Positions 1 to 11,150 of a DNA stretch of 64,000 bases are shown here, in pieces. The stretch is from Prochilodus magdalenae (lineage: Eukaryota; Chordata; Actinopteri; Characiformes; Prochilodontidae), in assembly GCA_024036415.1 (NCBI GenBank), contig JAMWET010005031.1, forward strand, positions 1 through 64,000. Reading direction: 5' to 3'. Each line of letters starts with the position of its first letter. The first letter of the stretch is position 1. The position numbers and the translations under genes were made by a program. Under the pieces are notes generated by a model that worked only from the letters and a program-made list of their open reading frames with translations, did no database searches and had not been told where the DNA came from.

Positions 1-94
1 AACAGGGACGATTTAAAGATTAAAATCAGTTGTTTGGTACACCCTCAACCTCATCGTGTACAGGACGCTGCTCACAGGCAACTGATCTTATATT

Positions 95-420
95 TTGGGC
101 GATTGCTTGTTCGGTCCCGCAGTGACACTGGGTAGTCCGCAGCACTGCGTGTTGATCCACTCACACCAGAACACACACTCAATGACTGTGGTGCTGATTC
201 CGTTGTGCCACATCAACCACTACACTGCATCTGTGGCAACTGGAGGGTCCCCCGCCATTATAGAAGGACAAGGATACAGAGAACCGATGGACTACAGTAC
301 AACTACTGTGTACTTCCTATATGGGTCAGTAGAGCTAATAAAGGGGCATTGTTGCAATACAAGGAGGTGTACTAAAGATTGGCCACTCTGCATCTTAGTA
401 GATCTAGCCTTCTATGCTTA
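95..420 (+). repeat. Interspersed repeat (family D) copy
   Basis: Carries the family words GTTGATCCACTCACACCAGA, ACAGAGAACCGATGGACTAC and GTCAGTAGAGCTAATAAA. The family is one I recall as common in ostariophysan fish. The open frame across it is not a gene. Confidence 0.65.
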
Positions 421-589
421 ATGTAGGACAATTAGTGAAATATTATAGACAGATTATTCTTTTGGATGATATTGGAATACAATAGACATAAATGACCTGA
501 AATAATGGCACTGTTAAGTGTAGATTTCATTCAAACACAGTTTTAGTGAGCCTACTTTTTCTGTAAAAATCCACTGTAATTGACCGCTG

Positions 590-1070
590 TCAACTTCTAG
601 GGGCATCACTTTCCAGGCATCGAGGGATTCAAACTGTAGAAGACTTGCGGTTAGTCGACGTGTTGGGCATTTTCCCGGCCCACCGCTGCTGCCCGCCAGT
701 GCCCCCTCTTTTTGCCTTCCTCAAAGCCGTCGCGGTTCATCTGGGGCATGAGTGTAAATGTCCTGTGCCGTTGATGAGATGCGTCACTCGGGGTCCGTCT
801 CCGTAGCGATACAGGAGTACTCAATTAGGTAAACAGCAGCCTGTCTGGACACCAGCCTCGTCTCCTTGCATGTTGCCAACATATTTGCAGCGAGGTTTCC
901 CAGGCTCGTTTCTTCGGCCGGTATGAGAGGTCATCCTCTCACCACCCAAGCTCTCTGGCCTTCTACCGACCCTCCGTACCTCTGCACAGGCTGCAATTTT
1001 TGCGTGATACCTTTCCTGCTGCAATTCCCTTTAGAAATCTGACGTCTCGGAGCCGTGTAAGGATCCACAA
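590..1070. other. GC/CpG-rich block, unresolved, possibly an indel-damaged exon
   Basis: Base composition is unlike the surrounding AT-rich DNA. The minus strand holds a 67-codon frame (1024-821) beginning QQERYHAKIAACAEVRR and several shorter open pieces, but no family could be named and no splice pair is convincing. Given the noisy crystallin gene nearby, a real exon could be hidden by small insertions. Confidence 0.25.
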
Positions 1071-1763
1071 ATTTTAGTATTTGTTGTAGTTTCCTCATTA
1101 TCTGACTCATATATACGGTTCACACAGTATAGAAGGTGTGCAAAGGCGGCGTAAAGCAGTGATAAACTCACCAGTATGATTTGCCATTGTACTGATTGGC
1201 TGCACCTCTGACCTCCATCTACAATACACGCGCGACGAGTGTTCCCGCCACATCAGCGGAAGTGTCGCGTGGAGCGTGAAAGGCAATACGCTGCCTAACG
1301 ATATCTGAATATCTCTTCGGGCTGCGTCTCACATGAGCTCTATGCATGTTCCTACATAGTCACGTCAAGGAGAAGCAATACCTATGCTGCTTTCAAACGG
1401 TTTTGACTTTCCTTTTAGCGTTCCACTTTACTTTATATTTTTATTTATTTTACGTTCACACAGTCGTTCATATGTGTACAGTTTGGTTTAACTGTGGAGA
1501 AATTGTGATGTGCCCTGACTTCTATCTTGTCTGTTGCTCTGTGGTTGCTGGAAATAATTTTTGACAGATATAAAACCATGAACGCTTGAAACCATCATGC
1601 CTTAAAACCAAAACATACTTAGTACTCAGAGTTAGTTTTTGATTGCCTAGTCTACAATGCATCAGGAAACAGAAAAAAATGGTGTACGGAGGAATGCGAT
1701 GAAAGCTCAGTGTGGTGTCAGGACCTGAAATGTAAAAGTCCGGTTATTTCAATTTTACAGTTT

Positions 1764-2075
1764 CCAAGGCCAGGATCTCTGACCCTCAGCGATTAGTCCC
1801 TTTTCTCACTTTACAAATCTACTGGCCAGTCTGGACCTCACAATTAGTCTTTCTCACCTACAATCTACTGGCCAGATCTTGGACCTCAGCGATTCAGTCT
1901 TTTCTGACTTTACAGTCTACTGGCTAGATCTGGACTCAACGACTTTAGTCCTTTCTGACTTTAACAGTATATGGCCTGATCTGGACCACAGTCACCTTTA
2001 AACATGAATCACTTGACACGTGTGGTGGGGGCCAGGATCTGGGGCAGCATCCATTTGTTGTTACTCACTTTAACA
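1764..2075. repeat. Short tandem array, unit about 55 bp, with indel-rich copies
   Basis: At least five tandem copies of a unit like CTGGCCAGATCTGGACCTCA ... AGTCCTTTCTGACTTTACAGTCTA. Copies differ mainly by single-base gains and losses rather than substitutions. Confidence 0.75.
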
Positions 2076-4026
2076 GTATGTGAGCAAAGCAACTGAGTTG
2101 GGCCACATCTATTAGTTCGACTGACTTTCACTTTCCTTACTACTCTAACTGCTTGTTGGAAGAAAACCTCAAACTGCATTATTAAGTTTTTCTGTTTTTT
2201 GACATAATTTTGAATGCACTGTTGCCCTTTACATTGGTGTGGTGTAACTTTCATGATGGATGAACCAAATACAAAATCAACCCAATATACTTGGGGGAAA
2301 AAGGTGTCCTGTGGGTTACCTCTGACTTACATAAAAGTAAAGTGTGTTTTTCCTTTCTTTTTATCTTACAGATAAGAGGTTTTGTGTTGGGGACATAGTG
2401 ATATGCTGGGGTTTTTGTTGTGAGCAGCCTAGTAACCTACCACCATAAAAAAGCATCCATACCATCAATATGCTGATGTTGCTGGTAATGCAGCATGTGC
2501 TGGTGTAGGCAGTTTATTTTTCTAAGGAGGTACAGAATCATATGAGTTTTCCGCCCTAGTTAATTATCCTATATTTAACTGAGCAGATAGGCCAGTTATC
2601 AAGCTAGAAATTATTTGTTCCTATAAGAACGTTTCTGAGAATATGCAGTGTTCTACTTAAGTTCTCGGGAAGAAGTTTTCTTTTAGTTTTCCCAAAATGT
2701 AGTGTATAAGTAGAAGATCATTCTCTAAATACGTTTGTCCATCTCAGGTCTCAGTGACCACCCATAAACCATTTTCTGAATGTTCCCTTGTGAATGTTTT
2801 TCTTTGTTTATGGTATTCTGTCTTAAGTTACAGGTAACAGTATAGGAACATTGATACACATGTTTACATTCGACTTAGACTAACTAAAAGACTTTCTTTA
2901 CAACTATTTTTAGAACTTGTTGGTAAGGGTTAACCAAAGTTCTGGCAACGTGTACCTGCTAGCTGGAATTGAGCATCTATAAAGCATTTTCCTCCTCAGA
3001 AGAGGAGTCGTTTGACCAAGTCAGAAGTAAAATATTCGAAAATCGTTTAGTCTTGTATGGCTGGTGGATTCATTTGTATTCTTCTGGAATAAAATTTTTG
3101 TATGGAGCTACAACATGCCTGTAATTGGGGTTTTTTTGCGTGTGTACAATAATTTAATCCTAGTAGCACTAAAAACTGCAGTTTCAGGAGCACATCTCTG
3201 GTTTATTCCTGGATTTGGTGTCATTTGTTTACTCTCAAGTAAAATTAGAAGTAACAAATATCAGTAAAGATCGAAAAATTAAAAATGTAAGAATTATGTA
3301 TGGCCAGGAAACTTTGACAAATGATCTGAATCCTGGACACGGGCTTAGTTATTTTGTACCGTTTAGATTGTTACTTGTGGCACCATAAGGAGTTTTGAGA
3401 GTTCTGGCATTTAGCTTTCTGTCTTGAGGTCCAGTTGAGGAAGTCAAGTAGAGGCCAGCTAGCCCAGTTCTTCCAAAATGGACCAGCGAGTAAATACCAT
3501 CTGCCTGTACTTGATCTGACCTTTTTTGGTTGGGCCGAACTTGTTAGGATTCATAACCAAATGATAAATTCTGTGTGTGCTGCTGTTATCTGATATACGT
3601 CTTGATTCATGTCTGCAGCTTGCTGAGTACAATGTTGGTTTTCACAGTTCTGGAGAAAGCTTTGTACTCATCTATTATGCAGAGGAGGGAGGCTATAAAA
3701 GGAAGCACAAACATTAACACCATGCTCTGATATTGTAACTATCCTTCAGTCTTGTCATGTAGTTCTTTTGCTTGCTTGCTTTTATTCATCATAAGTTCTC
3801 ACAATGGAAGTTGACCATGACAAAGCGCAAATGATAGAGTCCGCAACGATGAAAGTAAGCAGCAAAAAAAAAAAAAAAACCGTCCCAGGCGGGTTTTGCC
3901 GGCAACTGCAGCCGACTGGCCCGCAGCACCAAACCTCTTCAGGATTTTCAACTTGCTGAATTTCAACACTCTTGTTTTCGTCGTTCCCTCTATCTGTAGT
4001 TTTGTCTTTCATTTCCTCGACGAGGT
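2076..4026. other. T-rich DNA without a supported gene
   Basis: No splice-bounded coding frame, repeat family or RNA gene is recognised apart from an A run at about 3865. Its 3'-UTR-like composition downstream of a minus-strand crystallin gene would allow the 3' UTR of a convergent neighbour (NUFIP2 in human), but nothing in the sequence proves it. Confidence 0.3.
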
Positions 4027-4091
4027 GTGGGGGGGGGGGTGTTTTTTGGGGGGGGGGGGGTTGGGGGGGGGTGGGGGGGGGGGCGGTGGGT
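4027..4091. repeat. G-homopolymer cluster, G-quadruplex candidate
   Basis: Several runs of 8-13 G separated by T or C within 65 bases, downstream of the crystallin stop (C-rich on the crystallin strand). A 17-A run lies at about 3865-3881. Confidence 0.85.
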
Positions 4092-4256
4092 TTACAAAAG
4101 TGCTGTGGACATGTTACATTGGATGTAGCACCAGTTTTTCTCAGCCAGCTAGTCCTAGGGCTTTGGGTCGGTTTTTCTTCAGCAGTCTGTCTACGGAGGG
4201 GCGGAGGGATGGGAGGGGGATACTGGAGTGGAGGAAAGGACACAGAATGATTCAGC

Positions 4257-4415
4257 TCAGTGCTGGATTCCTACGGATGGACTGGATCTGGGGAGTGTGG
4301 GAGTGGTCGTCCCGAATTCCCTGTAGTGTCTGGTACTCGCCTCCGTGGCAGTCAACACTCCAAGTGATGTAATGGGTAGCACCACGATAACCCAGGGTAC
4401 TGGTAGCACACCCAG
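4257..4415 (-). CDS. cryba1: cryba1 exon 6, fourth Greek-key motif and stop
   Basis: The acceptor cttccag precedes 4415 and the exon opens WVCYQYPG before the first frameshift, an extra G in GGGTT. Downstream pieces in shifted frames read HGGEY, HTPQIQSIRR and, after removing one G, IQH followed by TGA at 4259-4257. About eight small insertions are needed to restore the family pattern in about 160 bases, with hardly any substitutions that look like decay. Confidence 0.7.
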   Translation of the reverse strand: MGVLPVPWVIVVLPITSLGVLTATEASTRHYREFGTTTPTLPRSSPSVGIQH

Positions 4416-4835
4416 CTGGAAGAGGGGAGTGAATAAAGGCCAAAGCAAAAGCCAGTCAGTGCCATCAGTGCCTTTAGGCGATGTTGCATGTTATCACATG
4501 GACAGGACATTTTTTCTCTGAGCAGTGTTTCTCCACCCCTGGGTCATGGAGGCCACCGTGCCCTGCACCATTTCAGAGCTTACCATACTCCCCAACACAC
4601 CTGACTCAACGGTTGAGCCTTTAATAGAGCTCTTTCAGAGTTGCCAGGGGTGTAGAATACATAAACACACTATCTGCCATTTCACACTACATGATAGTTA
4701 AGCCGGGCTCAACTCACACTGGACTGCTTTTCGAATGACCGGCGCCTATTTAACTGCTAGTCAAGTTCAGAAGCAGCGCTCAGATTTAAGACGATCATGT
4801 GTGAGGCTTTCTTTATTTTCTGGACCTAAAATTGT

Positions 4836-5255
4836 ATTCCACCTAGCGTGTTTAAGATGGTAGTAACTTCAGACTCCTGGCAGATGCGGCGCTTGCCAAA
4901 AGTGATGATGGGGTCTATAAATATCTGCGGGGTGTGGGAGTGACGCCAGTGTCCATGTATGGGAAAGAGGCTCCAAAAGCAGACCATTAGTGATTGGGTG
5001 CGTTGAATTGCAATCTCCGGCATGGGTAGAGCAAAGCACACATAGTGTGCAAAGGAAAGTAGGTGTAAGACAGTAAAATTAGTGCAGTGTGTTTTGTGAG
5101 GCGTGTGGTCTCTACAGGTCTACCACAGCAGGGGCTAAAATCCCAGTCCCTAATTGAAATTCTCCTCCGGAATTGTGCCAGGGAAAGGGACCAAATCTGG
5201 GCAGGACTGTACCTTTCTATGATGGCAAGAGTTTTTTTGGGGGGGGGGGTACTGA
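4836..5255 (+). mobile_element. Family A copy in crystallin intron 5
   Basis: Same order as the 53737 copy (GTGTTTAAGATGGTAGTAAC, then the CTCC..GCAGATG segment) but with many extra bases, for example CTCCTGGCAGATGCGGCGCT against CTCCTGCAGATGGCGCT. Confidence 0.75.
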
Positions 5256-5471
5256 ACATGCCAAAATCACCAGCTGTTATTGAAGCTGTTAGGTACCCAT
5301 TTCTCAGTTACAGCAGGAGCAGTTTTTTGTACAGGGAGTTAAAATGGATGACCGTTATAGTCCCATAACCACACATAACTATTATAAAACAGGATGTCAT
5401 AAACTCGAAGGATAGAAAATGGACCCTTTTATCATCTACCTATAGTGGAGCCTACAACAGGAGATACTCAC

Positions 5472-5629
5472 GCGCCACTCTCGCTGGACCTGCATGAGCC
5501 CAATCTCATTATTGTGACCAGCCCCACCATAGCCTGCAGGGAGGGGTAGTCATCACAACAGGTCCCACTGTCTGACCCATCATGCATTCTCACACTCCCA
5601 CACACACATGCGGGACTTCCTTGTGGCTC
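5472..5629 (-). CDS. cryba1: cryba1 exon 5, third Greek-key motif
   Basis: The donor gtgagt lies just past 5472; the acceptor is agcag before 5629. Once extra bases are ignored the exon encodes HKESRMCVWECEN, then GRQWDLCDDYPSLQAMGW, then NNEIGSMQVQSGA. This is the start of the C-terminal crystallin domain. Length is 158 nt against about 142 nt expected. Confidence 0.7.
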
Positions 5630-5869
5630 CTGCTCCAATAGGAAGAAGAGAAAGAATTGGACTTGAGGTCTTTGCCCATTTGCTCAGAGCACCTGCTTAC
5701 ATTGCGGATGAGGGCTTGATCACAATTGAGACATATCATCTTTGCTCCCTGATGCTGTTTCAGGCAATGAACTACATAATGAATATTAATCAATAAAGCT
5801 TATCTAAAGCTGTGGTAGGCAGTGCGATCACTCAAGCGTGTGTGGTTGGGCTGGCGTTAGATCACTCAC

Positions 5870-6028
5870 AGCGGTAAAAACAGATGGTGGCGGCGGAAAA
5901 GACATCATCCTCTCAACACACGGTAGCCGTGTGCTTCCCATGTAGGCCTCAAAGCAAGGGTAGTCTCCCTTTTCCAGGACAAACTGTTGGCCATTGAAGC
6001 TGGTATGCTCTCATAACAACCCACCCAG
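5870..6028 (-). CDS. cryba1: cryba1 exon 4, second Greek-key motif
   Basis: The acceptor acacccag precedes 6028 and the donor gtgagt follows 5870. After a disturbed WVGYEHTS start, one frame reads [19 protein letters not shown] and ends in ERMMSF, the classic second Greek key. At least four short insertions can be placed, for example in the CGTGT[GT]TGAG stretch. Length is 159 nt against about 142 nt expected. Confidence 0.75.
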
Positions 6029-6609
6029 CTGGGTGTCAGAAAAAAGCAACAAAGAACACGAAAACGTAAAAGGGGGAGGGCCAGAAAGGATGGGATGAAA
6101 GTAAAAAGGGGCAGTATGAGTGTGAAAGACCAGGCACACCTCCAAATGCTAGAACACTAACATGACCATGTTGTGGTGGTGTGGCCATGTGGGCAGTACA
6201 AATGGGTATTTGGACTGAGAATAATCATGGCAACCCCAAAAAACTTCCAGGGGAACAGAGGCCCTGTGGTCCAGAAATTGACCAGGATGAAGTGTAGTGC
6301 TATACTACAGGGGGTGCACACAACTCGCCAGCAGGGTTTCGGTAGTTTACTGCTGCCCTCAAGCACACCTGTAGTTCAACTCATTGCCAGGTTTTTCACT
6401 CTGGCGCGGTTTGCTGGTCGTGCTTGAGTAGGATCTGCCCAACACTGTGCCGGACAATTACCCGGCCCTCCAGGACCGGAATTGTGCACCCCTGTGCTAA
6501 CGACACAATGGGCCGTCGAAAAAAAAGAAGTCTCCACTCCAGCCCGCAAAAAGTCTGGCCCAGAAAACGTAAAGGAAGAGCTGTAAGCTACTCAACGCTC
6601 CACACTCAC

Positions 6610-6735
6610 CTTCAGGCCAGCCTTCAGGGATTGCGGAGTTCGTTCTCCATGCCGTACTTCCCATAACGTTCTTGCAGCAGGAGGTGAACTCAGCCACCAT
6701 CTGCCCTGGTAGTACTCCTGGTCATAAACGGTGAT
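6610..6735 (-). CDS. cryba1: cryba1 exon 3, first Greek-key motif
   Basis: The acceptor catcag lies just before 6735. The exon begins ITVYDQEYYQGR and continues EFTSCCKNVMG, then an indel-disturbed part matching (M)EN(I)RSLK. This is the first Greek key of a beta-A crystallin. The donor is placed at gtgagt following 6610, but gttgag slightly further on is possible because inserted bases obscure the phase. Confidence 0.7.
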
Positions 6736-6907
6736 CTGATGGAAAACACAGATGCATGTAACCACATGTTTGTGTCAAGAGAAAGCTCAGAGGTCCCAGC
6801 ATGCTGATTATTGGTGGACAGTGACAAGCCCATTCAATGAAATGAAAATATTGATTGTCCTTGTTGGATCGTCCTAAATCCAGGAAGGTCCAGTGGCAGA
6901 CTTTAAC

Positions 6908-6986
6908 CTTCCATGGTCCCCTACCCATGGGCATATGTTCATCTGGTTTGTCAAAGCCATGTCTGATATCGTCAGCAGTGACTGAC
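6908..6986 (-). CDS. cryba1: cryba1 exon 2 (N-terminal arm, probable beta-A1 start)
   Basis: Reading down the minus strand, a cacag acceptor precedes 6986 and the donor is gttaaag at 6907. The exon holds ATG at 6960-6958 and, after removing one extra AT, reads MALTNQMNMPMGRGPWK. This matches the arm of CRYBA1, where the shorter beta-A1 form starts at an internal Met and beta-A3 starts in exon 1. Codons upstream of the ATG stay open back to the acceptor (SLLTISD), as expected if a longer A3-type product also exists. Confidence 0.6.
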
Positions 6987-6999
6987 CTGTGGATGAGAA

Positions 7000-8423
7000 G
7001 GAAGAGTATTTGAGAAGATCTGGTCATTAGCTTTCGCCCAGGGTCTTCCATATCGGGTTCTGTAAAGTGTCTATTTGATTAGCATCCACACAAGCCGTGT
7101 CCAAACGTTGACATACCAGAGTCCATATGCTAGACGTATATATTAGTAACCAAACCTGCCACAAAAACTCTTCATAGCCACACTGTTTGTAGAGGTAGGC
7201 CTGTCTGTCTGTGAGGTCATATTTGTATATATGTCCTCAGTGGAGCATATTCAACTCTCGTCCCTGTGTGAAGTCCATGTTTTCCATTCAGTTAGCATGT
7301 AGTTTTAAAACTCCTACCAGAACTGTCATTTGCCCCCCCTGCCAGGACACAAAATGACTCTGAATGCTCAACATCAGCCTGTATGTGTGTATGCGCATTG
7401 GTATGTCTCTTTTGTATCATGTGGCTAATTCACTTGGTGTTAGGAGAGAGAGAGTTTCTGGGCATGAAACTCTCAGTGCTCTTAAAAGACTTACCCCAAA
7501 AGAATGAGTCTGTGTGCCGGCCTGGGGGGGTTTCCCACCTAGTGGTCCTCTCATCCTGGCCAGCAAGGCGTATGTGGGACTATATTATACAGGGGCTGAG
7601 GTGAATGGGGCTCGCGTGGCTTGTGGACCTGGGCTGGCCGTCAGCCAACTTTGCTTTTGGCCACCCTTTTGTCTCTAGGCTGAGCTGTGGGGCTCTTTTC
7701 ATTCTCCCCACCGTCGCTTCCTCACAATGAAGCTAGCTCCTCCGCCCAATGAAAAACACTACAGCCCGCGGCGGAGCCGCGAACCACAAACTGGCCTTTG
7801 GGCTTTAGCAGATCCATGCTGGTTTTCGCGCCTGGGTGTAGCCCGAGGTGCCATATTACATGCTTTTTTTAGCCGGTGTATGTTATATATTAGGGTTGAA
7901 ATTAAGAGATATTTGGGGCTAATAGGGTCTAAAGGTTACAGCACTGAATCATCATTATTTTTAGCCCCAGTTGCACTAGCAGTGTTTTCAGTCCCCCCCC
8001 CCCCCCCCCCCAAATACTTGACCAAGTAGTTGTGATAAATACACCAAGCGTCTGTATGATCTGAATTAATGATTAAGATGATTAGATGATTAAGACCCTT
8101 TGAAGGTGTAAAGGAAAGTAATTATGTCCTTCATAAATGTGTGAATATTTAATGATATTTACCAATAGAAATGGAATAAATCCTTTAGTGTACTTTAAAG
8201 AATGCTGACTTCTCTTAAAGTAGGATACATACAACATGTATTATGATGTTGTGTAAGCAACCCAGGTGAAAATGTGAACAAGTACATTTTAATGTACCAG
8301 AAATACAAAATTAGTAAGTTTAATACAAAATATAAGTACTATATATTATCGTAATATTATTATTAATATTATTAATTAGTACATTTGATTTCAGTATAAT
8401 ATTATAAATACACTAAGTAAGAA
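7000..8423. other. Intergenic DNA between crystallin and unc119, left part
   Basis: Should contain crystallin exon 1 and promoter, which I could not place. A GC-richer patch lies at 7600-7830 and a C homopolymer at 7993. Nothing else is supported. Confidence 0.4.
7993..8011. repeat. C homopolymer, about 19 bases
   Basis: An unbroken C run. It lies in the interval where the indel-rich sequence to the left seems to give way to cleaner sequence to the right. Confidence 0.9.
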
Positions 8424-8675
8424 TATCGTCACGCTCCTAAGTAAAAAAAAGTATCTTCAAAATAGCAGCTTTACAGGAGAGGCCAAAATCCAATTAAATT
8501 TGAATGTAAGTCAGGGAAACCAGACCTTTTCCAAACGATCTTTGGGCCATTTCTGTGGGTCCATTCATCATTAAATTCACACACAGTGTAAACAGCAAAT
8601 TATGTGATCAAATGATACATAAAAGTAAAAACCGTCAACAATGGAGATACATTTTTCATTAGATGGTGACATTAT
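8424..8675 (+). mobile_element. MITE family C copy
   Basis: Aligns end to end with the 26355 copy, for example CTTTACAGGAGAGGCCAAAA and GGGCCATTTCTGTGGGTCCA, and has almost the same length. It is more diverged and its inverted repeats are eroded. Confidence 0.8.
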
Positions 8676-10790
8676 ATAAATGTATTTTTTAAGGTACTAG
8701 AAATGTACTTTACCATGAATCTTAAATGTGTCTCAAATAAGTACCATGAAGTACAGTTTGTTCTACTTAAGTATATTTTAATTGCACTAATATAATATAT
8801 TTAGCACACTAAGTATATAGTTAGTATGCCTATACTGAAAATAGCACACTTTCAGCACATTAATTATGACTGTATAAGAGTATACTAGGTCTACTTTTTA
8901 CATTTCATGAATTTATGACACATTTCCAGCCATCAAATCTATCTGAACAAGACCAGGATATTATGCTGATTATTTTGATGGTGATCGTTTTGGTTTTGGC
9001 GATTGGAAGCTGCTAGCTAACTTGTTTTAAACTTAATATGTGGAATGTACAGTTCATAGGCTTCAACAGCTCAACAAAACTGGGACCATGAAGCAAAAAT
9101 ATTTTAACTACTGTGTGTGAATACACTGCAAAAAATGATATCTTGGCAATTAAAATAAATTTCTCTAATATTTTAAATTATTGTCAGGATAATATGAATT
9201 CTAAATCATTTTATTTAGTACATTGTGATCTGGTGTCTTATTCTATTGGTAGCCACTTTAAATATATATAATATAATATTATACATCATATCCTTACAGT
9301 ATATATGTCTTATTAGTCAACCTTTTTTAATTCGCTGAGCATTTACAGCTGAAGGGATCAAAAATGAAACTAAAATTGGATTTTAATTTGGAAAATTTGA
9401 TTTAAAAAGTCCACATACAACAAATTGACGATAGAACACAAAATAATTATAGACTAATTAAAAGAACAACCATGTTTGAATTAATACAGGGGACAGAAAT
9501 AATTACAATCTGTATAATAAACTCCTTATATAATATAGCCATATAATTAGGATAATCAGACTCACTAAAACAGGACATTAATATGAAAATAGTCCTCCAA
9601 TAGTAGGAGTAAGTAGCTAATTAGATGAAAAAAGGTAAATTAGATTGTACAATAACACATTTGAGGGCCGGGGTTAGTACTAAAAATAAATAAAAAAATA
9701 AGTGAAATTAATTGATTAATAAAAGAAATAATTTTAAAAAACCTAATATATTAAAGTTGAGTAATTAATTATAACTTAAACAAACAATTACTCTATAACT
9801 CAACTAATTAAGTTATAACTTCAATTATTGCTTATAATGAGGCGAACTAGGAAGTTATAGTCAGTAGGTTTTAAGATGACTGTCGTCGTGTGCCAGGATC
9901 TGTATATTGTTGGTTGCAGGAGCTTGTTAGTGAATTGGCCAGCAATGGTAAAGTTTATAGATCTGAATTGTTCTTCAGCATCCTCAGTCTTAAACCCAGC
10001 TGTCCTGTCTGAACAATAGCTGTAACATAGACTTGTCCTACTGTCTGTCCACTGCACAGTGCCCACTTTATGCGCGGCCCAACAGAATGTGTTCAGAGAG
10101 GAAAGGGTGCGTGTGTGTGTATGTGTGAAGTTAGTGGGTCTGTGTGTGTGTGTTCAAATGTCAGCTTTGAGTGTTGGTCGTTTCGAATGTCTGCATGTGT
10201 GTGTGTGGTGCACAGTTTTCTGCCTGATGAGAGCAAGCCGACAATTGACCTACGCCGGTGACAAAGAGAGGGGAACCCCTAGCCAAGTCAGCAGAGATGA
10301 ACATAACTGCGTGTGTGTTCGACTCACTCATGGTCCCTCTTTTCATTCACACACCCGGTTCATCTCCATCTCTACACACTCACTTCGCCTGTGCCGCCAG
10401 GCCGCGGCTCAGATAGTATCGCTTCCTTACTATTTCTTTTTATCCCCCCAGTATAACGCATGATAAAAGCCCACCGAGCTGCTCAGTGTGGTGAGCTCCC
10501 TCTGTCACTCACCCGCCTGCTGCATGGGGTAAACGGTGTGACAGAGCGGCATGTATGGTCTTGGTTTGCCTGTATCGCTTCACCCGGAAACTGGCAGCAA
10601 AGCCAAAGCAATTACATTCAATCCGAGCTACAAATGACAGAAGGCCTTCAAAGTTCAGCTAGGCCAGGGGTGTCCAAACATCATGTTTTGTAGGTGGCCA
10701 AAATAATAATCATAATTTTAAAAACATGATATTTATGGAATATTATATTTATATATGGATGAATTAATTTCCTCTTTTAAATTCATTCAT
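8676..10790. other. AT-rich intergenic DNA
   Basis: 8680-9830 is strongly AT-rich with ATAT and TAATTA words and no coding capacity. 10090-10220 is TG-rich. No gene is recognised. Confidence 0.5.
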
Positions 10791-10794
10791 CCAT

Positions 10795-11150
10795 TCAACT
10801 TCTGAGCACCTTCTGGGTCGAAAGGAGTGCTGGAGCCTATCCCAACTTTCATTGCCGTTGTGGAAGGCACATTAAACACACTGGACAGTCTATCACAGAG
10901 TAGACACCACAGACATACACTCTCATGCGCCACACATACCTAGGGGGGCAATTTAGCATCTCAGATTCACCTGACTGCCTGCTATCTGGACTGTGGGAGT
11001 AATCCCACAGCTACAGACACATGGAAGAACATTCACGAACTTCACACAGAAATGACACTGGACCTCAGATCCAAGCCAGAGAGCCAATGCCCTTTATGGT
11101 GTGTGGGGCAACAGCAACTAAACCCCTGTACCATTATCCCGAACCCATTC
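10795..11150 (+). repeat. Degenerate RTE/L2-type LINE 3' UTR repeat
   Basis: Ordered weak matches to a common fish repeat: TTCATTCATCCATTCAACTT, GGAGCCTATCCCAACTTTCA, GGACAGTCTATCACAG, GACTGTGGGAGTAATC, AACTTCACACAGAAATG. Confidence 0.55.

Larger units (their letters stand above)
4257..6986 (-). pseudogene. cryba1: Beta-A1/A3-crystallin gene, reading frame broken by many small indels
   Basis: Beta-crystallins are abundant soluble lens proteins built from four Greek-key motifs in two domains. Five exons in the CRYBA1 arrangement can be read on the minus strand: a short N-terminal exon (6986-6908) and one Greek-key exon each at 6735-6610, 6028-5870, 5629-5472 and 4415-4257. Legible pieces include [35 protein letters not shown] and a C terminus of the QIQSIRR type. 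Most splice sites are canonical, for example gtgagt donors at 5869 and 5471. No exon has one open frame: each carries several insertions of one or a few bases, making exons 4-6 roughly 10-17 nt longer than expected. The same kind of noise is seen in nearby non-coding repeats, so sequence error is more likely than true pseudogenisation. CRYBA1 is preferred over CRYBA2/A4 from the exon-2 text and the location near unc119. Exon 1 was not found. Confidence 0.8.

Noticed and set aside
3782..4243. 153-codon Pro-rich minus-strand frame
   Set aside because: It runs through a G homopolymer cluster and an A run; the proline run is a translation of C homopolymers. It lies past the crystallin stop and shows no family resemblance.
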